Shown piece after piece: positions 34,531 through 43,344 of a stretch of DNA of 64,000 nucleotides. The stretch lies in the NCBI GenBank assembly GCA_001683845.1, contig LXQI01000008.1, positions 175,322 to 239,321 on the forward strand, in the 5' to 3' direction. The notes beneath the pieces are model-generated. The model was not told where the DNA came from, did not search any database, and saw only the letters and a list, made by a program, of their open reading frames with translations. The position numbers and the translations under genes are program-made. This DNA comes from Erythrobacter sp. ANT-B3C2 (GTDB lineage: Bacteria > Pseudomonadota > Alphaproteobacteria > Sphingomonadales > Sphingomonadaceae). Numbering within the stretch: the first letter of the stretch is position 1; every line of letters starts with the position of its first letter.

Positions 34531-35940
34531 CTAGGAACGGCGGCGGCGCTTTGCGAGGAAACGCGCCAAAATCCTGGCTGCCGGGCTAAAGACCAGCGGC
34601 TCCATCGCCTGGAACGCCACCTCCTTCGATCGCTCCGAGCGGGTCGGATAGGCAACGACTTGGTTGGCGAGGCCAAACAGCGAGGATTTGCCGGTCAGCA
34701 GCAGGCTCCAGGGCAGCAGCAACTCTCCCGCATGCGCGCCCACGATGGTGACACCGACGAGCTTGCGCTTGCTGCGCACGATCTTGACGAAGCCAGCGGG
34801 GTTGCCCTCCACCACCGCGCGATCGTCGTGAGCAAAGGGTTCGACAATCGAGGACACCTTGCTCAACCGCTCGCGTGCCGCCGCTTCGGTCAGGCCGAGC
34901 TGCGCAAGCTCGGGATCGGTATAGGTGACGGCGGGCAGCTGGTCGTCGTCGACGGCCGAACTCCAGCCGAGGGCAATGGTAAGGGCCACCGCCGCGCCGT
35001 CGCGCCCTGCCGCATGGGTGAAACGCGGGCCCGCGCGGCAATCTCCGATCGCGTAGATCCCGCGCCCGCCGGTGCGGCGTTTCGCATCCACTGCAAGGCC
35101 GTTGCAATCCGGTTGCAAACCGGTCGCCGGCAGGTCGAGCGGATCGAGCAGCACCTCGCGCCCGGTTGCCGCAAGCACATGCGTTGCCGCCAGCACAGTG
35201 CCCTCGCTCAGATGCAGCCGCCACCCGTTGGCCGCGTGCTCGGCGCGTTCGAGCTCAGCATGTTCGTGGATCGTCACGCCTTCGCGGCGCAGAGCTTGGA
35301 CGACGAGCGCGGACGCCTGTGGATCGTCGCGCGGCAGGCAGCGAGCCGCGGTCGCCAGCACCACCTCGCTGCCGAGCCGGTGGAACGCCTGCGCCAGCTC
35401 CATTCCCACCGGGCCGCCGCCGATGATTGCCAACCGACGCGGCAGCGCCTGCACATCCCAGACGGTCTCGTTGGTCAGCACCGGCAGTCCGGCCAGCGCA
35501 GCGGGCAAGCGCGGCCGCGATCCGGTGGCGATGACCAGTCGCGGGGCGGCGAGGCGGCGACCGGCGACCGCGATCTGCCGGTCGCCCGTGAACCGCGCCT
35601 CCCCGGCGATCACCTCCACCCCCAGGGCCTCAAACCGATCGCGCCCGTCCTTGGGTGCGATTGCGGCGATGGCGCGCTGCACATGCTCACGAACAGCCGC
35701 ATAGTCGATCGCGGGCTCGCCCGCCTCGATGCCGAAGAGGCTCGCTTCCCGTATTTGCTGCGCACGGGCGGCGGCGGCAAGCAGCGCCTTGGATGGCACG
35801 CAGCCGGTGTTGAGGCAGTCGCCGCCCATCTCGCCGCGCTCGACCAGCGCCACTTGCAGCCCGAACATCGCGCAGCCACCGGCCGCCGTCAGCCCGGCCG
35901 AGCCCGCACCGATGACGATCACATCATGCGTGTCGCGCAT
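34531..35940 (-). CDS. FAD-dependent pyridine nucleotide-disulfide oxidoreductase (mercuric-reductase-like)
   Basis: Two-dinucleotide-domain flavoprotein. 469 residues with FAD motif VIVIGAGSAGLTAAGG, redox Cys pair in GGDCLNTGCVPSK, NAD motif LAIIGGGPVGMELAQ and IYAIGDCRAG. In the interface domain, where dihydrolipoamide dehydrogenase has HPTxxE, it reads YPTRSE, so the catalytic His is a Tyr; this excludes a standard lipoamide dehydrogenase. The ATG is at 35938-35940. Coupled to the radical SAM gene. Confidence 0.87.
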   Translation of the reverse strand: MRDTHDVIVIGAGSAGLTAAGGCAMFGLQVALVERGEMGGDCLNTGCVPSKALLAAAARAQQIREASLFGIEAGEPAIDYAAVREHVQRAIAAIAPKDGRDRFEALGVEVIAGEARFTGDRQIAVAGRRLAAPRLVIATGSRPRLPAALAGLPVLTNETVWDVQALPRRLAIIGGGPVGMELAQAFHRLGSEVVLATAARCLPRDDPQASALVVQALRREGVTIHEHAELERAEHAANGWRLHLSEGTVLAATHVLAATGREVLLDPLDLPATGLQPDCNGLAVDAKRRTGGRGIYAIGDCRAGPRFTHAAGRDGAAVALTIALGWSSAVDDDQLPAVTYTDPELAQLGLTEAAARERLSKVSSIVEPFAHDDRAVVEGNPAGFVKIVRSKRKLVGVTIVGAHAGELLLPWSLLLTGKSSLFGLANQVVAYPTRSERSKEVAFQAMEPLVFSPAARILARFLAKRRRRS

Positions 35941-36021
35941 CACCTGTTTTCCTCGTTTGTCTTGCCAGCCCTAACGCAAACGCGCCAGGTGAGGAGCCGC
36001 TCCATTCTGAAAGCTGGTCTT

Positions 36022-37098
36022 GTGTCCCTCCGCATCCTCCTCACTGGCGCATCGGGATTGCTGGGGGGCGAACTCGCCGGTCGGCTACTGGAGCGGCGCC
36101 ACGGCGTCACGGCACTGGTCCATCGCACGAAGGAGGTTCGTCGCAACGATGGAGTGGCGCTCGCCTCGTCGGAGTGGGCCGGCATGCCGCCCGGCGCCGG
36201 CAGCCTTCTCACGCTGACCGGTTCTGTCGCAGACGCGAATTTCGGCCTGGGTGCGGACCTCGCCCGCGTCGTGACCGCCGAGCACGACCTGCTGATCCAT
36301 TGCGCCGCAGCGACGGGCTTCAGCCTAGATCCGGCCATCTACCAAGCGGTCAATGTGGAGGGAACGCGGCACTCGACGGCGCTCGCCCGTGCTGGTGGGA
36401 TGGCGCTGCTGCATGTCAGCACCGCCTATGTCTGCGGCGCACGCAACGGCCTGGTGCGCGAAGGCGAGCTCGCCGATGGCGGCTTTGCCAATGGTTACGA
36501 GGCGAGCAAGGCCGAAGCCGAGCGCATTGTGCGCGGGGCGGGCATCCCGGCGGTGGTCGCCCGACCCAGCATCGTGCTTGGCGAATGGGAGAGCGGCGCC
36601 ATTCGCAGCTTCGATGCAACCTATGCTGCCTTCCGGCTGATTGCCGGCGGCAGGGTGCGCACCATCCCGGCAGCGCCCCACGCGACACTCGACTTCGTGC
36701 CCATCGACCATGTCGCTAGCGGACTGGTTGATCTCGCCGAAGCAATGAGCAGCGCGGCCGGCAAGACCGTTCACCTGTGCTCTCGCACGCCGATCTCGGC
36801 AGCCGAGTTCGTGGCCGCGATCAGCACCTTTGCGCATTTGCAGGCGCCGCGCCTGGAGGATGCCCGGTCCTTCGAACCAGCGCTGCTCCCGCCCTCGGAG
36901 CGCCGCCTGCATGCGCGGGTGACCGGCTTTTACGACAGCTACTTCCAACGCTCACCCATCTTTGACGATGCCAATCTCGTTGCATTGAGCGGCCGACGAT
37001 GCCCTTCAACGGGGCGCGCCTATGTCGAGCGGCTGATCGCCTATTGCATCGAGGCCGGCTTTCTTCCCCCATCGGGGCACGATGCGGTCGCCTGTTGA
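36022..37098 (+). CDS. SDR-family NAD(P)-dependent reductase/epimerase
   Basis: Extended SDR, substrate unknown. 358 residues from a GTG at 36022 (MSLRILLTGASGLLGGELAG, cofactor loop GASGLLGG), then LLIHCAAATGF, the active site STAYVCGARNG ... NGYEASKAEAE (Y-x3-K) and a C-terminal substrate part. The NAD-binding-4 style start and the TAYVCG block resemble acyl-CoA or lipid-linked reductases. Divergent from the flavoprotein by 81 bases. The frame is open far upstream, so the start is uncertain. Confidence 0.82.
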   Translation: MSLRILLTGASGLLGGELAGRLLERRHGVTALVHRTKEVRRNDGVALASSEWAGMPPGAGSLLTLTGSVADANFGLGADLARVVTAEHDLLIHCAAATGFSLDPAIYQAVNVEGTRHSTALARAGGMALLHVSTAYVCGARNGLVREGELADGGFANGYEASKAEAERIVRGAGIPAVVARPSIVLGEWESGAIRSFDATYAAFRLIAGGRVRTIPAAPHATLDFVPIDHVASGLVDLAEAMSSAAGKTVHLCSRTPISAAEFVAAISTFAHLQAPRLEDARSFEPALLPPSERRLHARVTGFYDSYFQRSPIFDDANLVALSGRRCPSTGRAYVERLIAYCIEAGFLPPSGHDAVAC

Positions 37099-37122
37099 AC
37101 GCTCCGAAGCGGCGGGTTCAGG

Positions 37123-38004
37123 TCACGCTCGGGGGCGAGCAACCAAGGCGGGATTGCACGCCGGCAGCGCCCAGGCATCCCGCTGGCGGATGAAGGGCAG
37201 GCGCAGCGAAGGCACGAGCCGAGCCTCTTGCGGGCTTTGGTAAGCGGGAACGCCGATTGTGATCAAGTGCGGTGGCACATCGAGGCGAAAAGTACCGTGC
37301 AAATGATCCCAAAGGGAAAGACCGCTCGACCAGTTCGAATCGGTCTCGCCCTTGACCATGCTATGATGGATCGCGTGCATCCGCGGTGTGGTAACAACCC
37401 GCGCCAACGCCCGCTCCCAGCGAAGCGGCAGGCGCAGATTGCTGTGGTGAAACAGCACAGAAAAGAAGAACCACGCCTGCCACACTCTAAGGGCGCGCGG
37501 GCTGACCCCGATCAGCGCCACCTGCGCCGCACGGTAAGGGGCGCTGATCGCCATATCCACGGCGTGGAAGCGCAGTGCTGTAGTGCTGTCGAGATCAAGG
37601 TCGATGTGGTGGACGACGTGGAAGCGCCACAGCCACGCCATACGATGCGTGCCGACGTGCCAGAGATAGATCGTGTAATCCATCAGCAGGACTGCCGCTG
37701 CGTCGCGCAACCATGATGGCCCCGGCAAGCCCTGCGCCAGTCCTCGCCGCCGGCGCTCGGCTCGTTCGGCCAAGGGGCGCACGAGCGGCGTCTCCACCAG
37801 CCTGATCACCGCCATGCTCATCGCCCCCAGCGCGAGGTTGCGGAGCAACCGGTCCGGCTCTGCCTGTGTCTGGCGCCGCAGCGGCACGAGGCGCTCGGCC
37901 GCAATTAGCGCTGTCGCTGCCGCCGTGAGAACGATCCCGCTCAACAGCGCAAGACGCTGGTGTGCCGGTCCGCCGGTTGCTCTAGAGGGTGTGCCGTGAC
38001 CCAT
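37123..38004 (-). CDS. Sterol desaturase/fatty-acid hydroxylase family protein
   Basis: Membrane di-iron hydroxylase. 293 residues; membrane helices LALLSGIVLTAAATALIAAE and LGAMSMAVIRLV, then the His boxes HVGTHRMAWLWRFHVVHH, HHSNLRLPLRWE and MHAIHHSMVKGETDSNW, ending with LWDHLHGTF. It would hydroxylate a lipid. The ATG at 38002-38004 has AGAGGAC upstream and overlaps the divergent gene start by nine bases. Confidence 0.88.
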   Translation of the reverse strand: MGHGTPSRATGGPAHQRLALLSGIVLTAAATALIAAERLVPLRRQTQAEPDRLLRNLALGAMSMAVIRLVETPLVRPLAERAERRRRGLAQGLPGPSWLRDAAAVLLMDYTIYLWHVGTHRMAWLWRFHVVHHIDLDLDSTTALRFHAVDMAISAPYRAAQVALIGVSPRALRVWQAWFFFSVLFHHSNLRLPLRWERALARVVTTPRMHAIHHSMVKGETDSNWSSGLSLWDHLHGTFRLDVPPHLITIGVPAYQSPQEARLVPSLRLPFIRQRDAWALPACNPALVARPRA

Positions 38005-38580
38005 GTCCGTGTTGTCCTCTTTACCCGCTATCCTGAGCCCGGCCGGGCCAAGACCCGGCTGATCCCAGCGCTCGGCGAGGAGGGGGCCGCCGAACTCCAT
38101 CGCCACCTGACCGAACGCACGCTGGCGGTCATTCGTGCCTCCGGCCTGGCTGCCGAGGTGCGGACCACCGGGGCCGACCGGCAGGCCTTCACGGCCTGGC
38201 TGGGCGAGGAATGCACGATTGTGGACCAGGGTGATGGCGACCTCGGTCACCGCATGAGGCGTGCAGCGCACCCGTATCCGGTGCTGTTCCTCGGGTCTGA
38301 CGCGCCGGACCTGACGCCCGAACACCTCCACGCCGCCGCGGAGCTGCTGGAGTGGAACGAGGTGGTGATCGGTCCGGCGGAGGATGGGGGCTACTGGACG
38401 ATCGGCCTTTCTGGACCGTGCAATGCCGTGTTCGACGCCATGCCGTGGGGCACCGATCGCGTCTTGGCCGAGACGATGAGCCGGCTCGATCGCTTGGGAA
38501 TTGTTCCGGCACTGCTGCCACGGCTCGCCGATTGCGACCGGCCCGCCGACCTCGCCCGCTGGCCAGAGCTCCTCCGTTGA
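37996..38580 (+). CDS. Glycosyltransferase of the TIGR04282 (arsenosugar cassette) type
   Basis: GT-A fold nucleotidyl/glycosyl transferase. 194 residues from a GTG at 37996 (MTHVRVVLFTRYPEPGRAKT) with RLIPALGEEGAAELH, FLGSDAPDLTPEHL and GPAEDGGYWTIGL, the standard blocks of TIGR04282 (DUF2064). AGAGGG precedes the GTG. Overlaps the next gene by four bases, forming the TIGR04282-TIGR04283 pair known from arsenosugar clusters. Confidence 0.88.
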   Translation: MTHVRVVLFTRYPEPGRAKTRLIPALGEEGAAELHRHLTERTLAVIRASGLAAEVRTTGADRQAFTAWLGEECTIVDQGDGDLGHRMRRAAHPYPVLFLGSDAPDLTPEHLHAAAELLEWNEVVIGPAEDGGYWTIGLSGPCNAVFDAMPWGTDRVLAETMSRLDRLGIVPALLPRLADCDRPADLARWPELLR

Positions 38581-39305
38581 GCGGTGTGGCCATCGTCATT
38601 CCCACTTTGAACGAGGCGGCGGCCCTGCCGCGCCTCCTGCGCAACCTGCGCGCGCTGGTGCCCCCACCGGCAGAAATCCTGCTCGTCGATGGCGGCAGTG
38701 CCGATGCGACGGTGCAGATCGCCGAGGAGGGGGGGTTGCGGGTCATCCCCCATCACCCACCGGGCCGGGCCACGCAGATCAATCGCGGGGTCGAAGAGGC
38801 GGGCAGCCCGATCATTTGCGTGCTCCATGCCGATACGCTGTTGCCTGGTGATGCTGTCGCGGTGATCGCCCGCACGATGGGCGACCCTGCCGTGGCTCTT
38901 GCCGGCTTCACCCCGCTGATCAGTGGACCGGATGGGGTACGGTGGGTCACCTCGTTCCACAATTGGATCAAGACTTGGTATGCGCCGCTGCTCATGCGTC
39001 CACACCTCTTTGCAAGGGGCGTGCGGCTGCTGTTCGGCGACCATGCGATGTTCTTTCGCCGCGCCGAATTTCTCGCCGCGGGCGGCTGCGACACAGGGAT
39101 GGAGGTGATGGAGGATGCCGACCTGTGCATCCGCCTGGCGCGGTTCGGCCGCGTCCGGCTGATCAATCGCATCGTGCACACCTCAGACCGGCGGATTGCT
39201 GAGTGGGGCGAGCTGAAGGCGAACTGGATCTACTTGAAGGTGGGCCTGCGCTGGGCGCTTGGTCGGCGGAAGGATCTCGGCCGACACTACCCCGACGTCC
39301 GGTGA
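38577..39305 (+). CDS. Glycosyltransferase of the TIGR04283 (arsenosugar cassette) type
   Basis: Family 2 glycosyltransferase. 242 residues: AIVIPTLNEAAALPRLLRNL, EILLVDGGSADAT, GRATQINRGVEEA, LHADTLLPGDA and a long C-terminal acceptor part with LFGDHAMFFRRAEF and DADLCIRLARFGRV. The TTG at 38577 overlaps the previous stop (TTGA); GTG at 38586 is the alternative start. Acceptor unknown; possibly a modified ribose or a lipid. Confidence 0.88.
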   Translation: MSGVAIVIPTLNEAAALPRLLRNLRALVPPPAEILLVDGGSADATVQIAEEGGLRVIPHHPPGRATQINRGVEEAGSPIICVLHADTLLPGDAVAVIARTMGDPAVALAGFTPLISGPDGVRWVTSFHNWIKTWYAPLLMRPHLFARGVRLLFGDHAMFFRRAEFLAAGGCDTGMEVMEDADLCIRLARFGRVRLINRIVHTSDRRIAEWGELKANWIYLKVGLRWALGRRKDLGRHYPDVR

Positions 39306-39796
39306 GGATAAGCTGCTGGACGATCTTTCGATCGAACTTGCGCGCTGAGCGGTACCGAAGCTGCAGCCTGCGAATGGCCTACTTCGGTCGCAAAGCGTTC
39401 GCCGGGCTGCTCGGACAAAGGCCTGCTACTCTGCTCGGCTGACTGAAGGCCGCACGGTGCTACCCACTAGCCGGGGCTATTTGCCAAGCGTTTTCGGCAA
39501 GGCGGTACTGATGACTTACAGGTACGCGGATGCGGATGGGGCGCAAAACGTAAAGAGCGGACATCACAGTCAAGATACTGCCGTACGGGCATGTCGCAAG
39601 CCGCAACCCAGTTGCTCCTTCTGCCAAGTGGAACCAAATCGAACATTTTCATACAATTAGCGCCTGGCGTCCCGAATTGATAACAAACCCTTTGTTTAAA
39701 AGATGCTTGCGCATCGTTAATAATTGCTTAATATAAGAGCGATTCGTGGGGGAGATTGCTGACACAACCGGTCAGCATGTTCATTTTGGGGGTTGT
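39306..39796. other. 490-base gap, GC drop, no gene seen
   Basis: Only short open frames without family character. From about 39640 the sequence turns AT-rich, a composition change that continues through the next gene. A small palindrome GATGC-TTGC-GCATC lies at 39702-39715 and an AT-rich stretch (TTAATAATTGCTTAATATAAG) before the PEP-CTERM gene probably holds its promoter. Confidence 0.5.
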
Positions 39797-40588
39797 ATGA
39801 TGCTGAAATCATTCGCAGCTTGTCTAATTTTAGCTTTGAACTTGGGTGTCGGCAGCGCGGCGGTGGCACAATGCGTCGGCAATTGTGGCAGCGCGGGGCC
39901 CGATGGCGATATTACATCACCACCTGAGTTCGGTCCCAATTACAGCTACATCACGACGCTCAATGGTCTGTCTGGTGCCGGTCAGATTGCTGGCGTCGGT
40001 GGAACAAACGGGTCGGAATTTCTGACCACTTCATTTAGTGCAAATTCAGGCGACGCCCTCAATTTCTATTTTAATTATATTACCTCGGATGGCGCCGGTT
40101 TTGCCGACTACGCATTCGCGCAACTGCTTACAGCCAGTCTGAATCCAGTCGCGTTTCTTTTCACAGCACGGACCACGCCGGCCGGAAACACCAGTCCCGG
40201 CTTTGGACTGCCGTCTAACAGTGCAACACTAACGCCCGCATCTACGCCGATAACAGCTAATGCGACCAACTGGAGCTTCCTTGGCTCTAGTAGCGGAAAC
40301 TGTTTCTCGGCTGGCTGCGGAAATACAGGATGGATAAATTCCAATTACCTCCTTACTGAATCTGGCGATTACGTTCTACGGCTCGGCGTCTCGAATTTTC
40401 AGGACTCCCTGTTTCAGTCAGGTCTGGCTTTTGCCGGTGTGACGGTTGCGGGTGTGGAAATCCCAACGCCGGTGACCCCCATACCAGAGCCAGGCACTTG
40501 GGCTATGATGCTACTCGGCTTCGGCTTGGTCGGCGGGGCAATGCGTTCCGCCAAGCGGAGGCAGAAGCTATCCGTCTCTTACGCTTGA
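39797..40588 (+). CDS. PEPxxWA-CTERM sorting-domain exported protein
   Basis: Secreted protein of unknown role, anchored and processed by an exosortase system. 263 residues: signal peptide with LILALNLGVGSAAVAQ, a Gly/Ser/Asn-rich beta domain with two Cys pairs (CVGNC; CFSAGC), and the C-terminal signal IPEPGTWAMMLLGFGLVGGAM followed by RSAKRR. GGGGG lies before the ATG. GC content is clearly lower than around it. No exosortase (xrtA) is in the window. Confidence 0.85.
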   Translation: MMLKSFAACLILALNLGVGSAAVAQCVGNCGSAGPDGDITSPPEFGPNYSYITTLNGLSGAGQIAGVGGTNGSEFLTTSFSANSGDALNFYFNYITSDGAGFADYAFAQLLTASLNPVAFLFTARTTPAGNTSPGFGLPSNSATLTPASTPITANATNWSFLGSSSGNCFSAGCGNTGWINSNYLLTESGDYVLRLGVSNFQDSLFQSGLAFAGVTVAGVEIPTPVTPIPEPGTWAMMLLGFGLVGGAMRSAKRRQKLSVSYA

Positions 40589-40688
40589 CAGCGAGCCACC
40601 CACAGGGAGCAGCGCCTGCTGCTCACCCTATTGTGTCGACAAACGCGGTCTCAGCCGAACCGCCCGCTCCTGACGTCCTTGGTCAAAG

Positions 40689-40747
40689 CGAGGGGCGGTA
40701 TCGTGGAATTGCCCCTCGCGCCATGGCCGCACAAGGATCCTCCTTGT
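40689..40747. terminator. Two hairpins between convergent genes
   Basis: CGAGGGGC / GCCCCTCG (40689-40718, 14-base loop) and ACAAGGA-TCC-TCCTTGT (40731-40747) lie between the converging PEP-CTERM and TonB-receptor genes. Neither has a T-run. They may end or protect the transcripts. Confidence 0.35.
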
Positions 40748-40766
40748 CCGCCGCTTGCGTCAAAGC

Positions 40767-42863
40767 TCAGATGGTCCCGCGGATCGACAGCGCAAGGATC
40801 GGCCCGATCAGGCGGTCCCGATCCTCGATCGACAGGACCGGCGTTTCTCCGCGCAGCCCGGCATAGACCGTCCGATAGCGGCGCGAGCGGGCATTAAGGA
40901 TATTGCCCGCCTGTGCGCGCACGGTGAGGCCGAAGACATCCTTGTGCTCCACGAACAGTGAGGCGAAGGTCGGTCCTTCCCAGATGCGGTCCACCGACCG
41001 GCTGCGATAGCGTGGCTGGTTATGCGAATAGTTCGCTTGGGCACCCCAGGCCCATTCCGTTGCCGGAATGTCGTGGCGGAGGGAGATGTTCGCCTGGGTG
41101 TCGGCAAAGCCGCTCCATTGCCGGAACTCGTTGGTGAACGGGTCGCGCAGTCGGGATGTCTGATGGACGAAGGTGCTGTCCAGCCTCATGCCCTTGATCC
41201 CGGCCGGATCCAGGTTGAGCGTGCTGCTCCAGATGATCGCCGCGGCCCAAGAGTTGGGGATGTTGCCCACCGATTCCCCCTCACCCACCGGCACGATGTC
41301 GACGTAATCCTCCACGTCGCGGTAGATCAGCCGGAGCTGTGTGGAGCCCCAGGCCCCCAGCTTCCTGTTCGCCTCTCCCTCGAAGCTCCAGTCCTGCTGC
41401 GGGCGCAGGTCGGCGTTGCCGGCGTTCTGGTTCTCGTCGTTCAGAAAGGCGCGCGCGAGAAAATCGTAGAACGACAGCTGCAACACTCGCCGGCGGATTC
41501 TCAGCGATACGTCGAAGTCGCTGCTGGCCCGCCATGCCAGCGTGAGCGAACCCTTCGGCCGAAAGAAGGTTCGCGTCAGGCCGTTCGGTCCGGATTGCGA
41601 GATGCGCGAGCTCTCCGCCCCCGCCACCAGCTGCAGCGACCATGCCGGGGTGAGGTTACGGCCGAAGCTGAGCAACCCCTCATAGCGGTCCTCGTTCACC
41701 CCGCCCGACCCCGCCTCGAAAGGAACCTCGACGAAGATGCCCTGCGGATCGAGCGTGAACAGCTTGGCTACATTTTCCAGCGTGTTGAACGCTGCCTCGC
41801 CCGAGAGCTGCCAGTCGCCGCCCAGCATGGCCCAACTGTACTCGGCGCGGCCGATGGTCTCCGCCAGATCGCCCGATTGCGTGAAGCGGCTGCCGACCGT
41901 GGGTGAGCCGTCGGCAAACGAGGCGACCACCTCCTGAAAGTAAGGTTCGTGGCTGAAACGGCGCAGGCCGATGGCCTTCAGGCGACCCGGACCGGCCGCA
42001 AACTCGTAATCGCCGCCCAGCTCGTAGTTCCAGCTGTCGTTCCGGGCGCGGACCGTGCGCAGCTGCTCGGGAAGATCAGGCGAGAGGCGAACCCCGTCTT
42101 CCCGAGAGCGGCTGTAGATGCGTTGGTAATGGCCGTTCAGGTGCCCGACGCTCGCGCCCGGCCCGTCGAATGTCAGCCGACCGGACAGTTTGGGCGAATC
42201 GTAGCTGGAGGTCCAGACGTCGTCCCGCGTTTCGACGATGGTCCCGGCTCCATCGAGGATGAGCGTCTCGCCGCCGGCCGCGCCGCGCCCGGATTCGTCG
42301 TTGTTGAGGCCGATCTCGTATTCGAGGATGCCGCGCCGCCCGCTGAGCGATACGTCGCCGCGCGTCCACAAAGGGTCAGCAAAATGCGCGCGCACCTGTG
42401 GCTTCCACGAGAACTGCCCGGAGAGATCATTCGCCTTGAAGACGATGTTGGCGACTTGGCCGGACAGGCCGGGAATATCGAGCGACGCACCATCGAGGAT
42501 CTCGATCCGCTCGACATTGCCGGCCGGGATCCGCGAGAGCTGTGTGGAGAGGTCGTCGCCCTTGCTCGAGGAGCGCTGGCCGTTGAACAGGACGTTGCCC
42601 GTCGCCTGGCCGAGCCCGCGCAATTGTTCGCTGTTGCGGATCGAGAAGCCCGGGACCTGCCGCAGCATGTCGAATGCATTCCTCGGCGCATAGCGGATGA
42701 AATCGGCCGGGGTGTAGACTTGGCCCACCCCCGGCGATGCCGATGCGCTGGCGGCAAGCGGCTCCGGCGTCGGGGCATCGGCCGTTCCCGATTCGACCTG
42801 CGCACTGGCGGGCCAGCCGACGAGAATTGCGGTGGCCGCAAGACAAAGTGGCACCGTTCTCAT
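40767..42863 (-). CDS. TonB-dependent receptor (sphingomonad type)
   Basis: Outer-membrane receptor importing an unknown ligand. 698 residues: signal peptide CLAATAILVGWPASAQV, plug domain with YTPADFIRYAPRNAFDMLRQVPGF, LRGLGQATGNVLFNGQRSSS and RIEILDGASL, then a long beta barrel. The last residues are LSIRGTI, without the usual terminal Phe. GGGGAGG lies eight bases before the ATG at 42861-42863. No TonB box could be named with certainty. Stands alone. Confidence 0.88.
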   Translation of the reverse strand: MRTVPLCLAATAILVGWPASAQVESGTADAPTPEPLAASASASPGVGQVYTPADFIRYAPRNAFDMLRQVPGFSIRNSEQLRGLGQATGNVLFNGQRSSSKGDDLSTQLSRIPAGNVERIEILDGASLDIPGLSGQVANIVFKANDLSGQFSWKPQVRAHFADPLWTRGDVSLSGRRGILEYEIGLNNDESGRGAAGGETLILDGAGTIVETRDDVWTSSYDSPKLSGRLTFDGPGASVGHLNGHYQRIYSRSREDGVRLSPDLPEQLRTVRARNDSWNYELGGDYEFAAGPGRLKAIGLRRFSHEPYFQEVVASFADGSPTVGSRFTQSGDLAETIGRAEYSWAMLGGDWQLSGEAAFNTLENVAKLFTLDPQGIFVEVPFEAGSGGVNEDRYEGLLSFGRNLTPAWSLQLVAGAESSRISQSGPNGLTRTFFRPKGSLTLAWRASSDFDVSLRIRRRVLQLSFYDFLARAFLNDENQNAGNADLRPQQDWSFEGEANRKLGAWGSTQLRLIYRDVEDYVDIVPVGEGESVGNIPNSWAAAIIWSSTLNLDPAGIKGMRLDSTFVHQTSRLRDPFTNEFRQWSGFADTQANISLRHDIPATEWAWGAQANYSHNQPRYRSRSVDRIWEGPTFASLFVEHKDVFGLTVRAQAGNILNARSRRYRTVYAGLRGETPVLSIEDRDRLIGPILALSIRGTI

Positions 42864-43344
42864 TCGTCGATCCTCCCCGCGCGGCATGCGCTGTTCGACC
42901 GCGCGATCCATGCGAGCAGGCGGCACGCATCGGCCACCTGCGCCTCGATCAGGCGCGCTGCGATCCGCCTGTCGCGCGCTAAGTGACGGGGCTTATGCGG
43001 GGAACGGTGCATCGACCAGCGCCCGGCTGGCCTCGACCAGCGGCATGGGACAAGGAGCTTCTTGCGGTCTTTCAGGCGCTTAGGATGCGGGAGCAACGTC
43101 GCTGCCATTTGGCAAATTGTGGTTCACCTCCAATCGGGCATTGGTTGAGGAACGCTGGCTCCCGGGTGCGTCTGATTAGCTTGATCTCATAACCGTGCAG
43201 GGTAGCGCCCTAGCGGCGGACGAAGGTTCCGTTGTCGTGCAGATGGAGCAGCGCAGGAGCAGTGGCCCTGACTCCGACGGTCCGCAGCGGCTACGGCAAG
43301 CTTGCAAGCGGCTGCGAAAGGGTGAACCTTCAACCGGATCGAAC
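42864..43344. other. 480-base divergent spacer
   Basis: Lies between the TonB receptor and the DsbA-like gene, so it holds two promoters that I cannot place. Contains a perfect ten-base palindrome GCAAGCTTGC inside a larger imperfect stem around 43279-43313. An in-frame extension of the DsbA gene reaches back to a GTG at 43195 but looks non-coding. Confidence 0.4.

Noticed and set aside
34468..36021. Plus-strand extension of the SDR gene back to 34468
   Set aside because: This part lies opposite the flavoprotein gene and has no SDR features; the Rossmann motif begins right after the GTG at 36022.
32666..39305. Calling the block a proven arsenosugar pathway
   Set aside because: Only the two glycosyltransferase families link it to arsenic; the methyltransferase ArsM and a clear ArsS are not present in the window.
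39457..39660. 67-codon frame in the gap before the PEP-CTERM gene
   Set aside because: No ribosome site, no recognisable domain and it crosses the GC change; treated as non-coding.
43195..43344. 50-residue N-terminal extension of the DsbA-like protein
   Set aside because: The extension lacks any signal or domain, while the ATG at 43345 gives a basic N-terminus followed by a hydrophobic signal-type helix.
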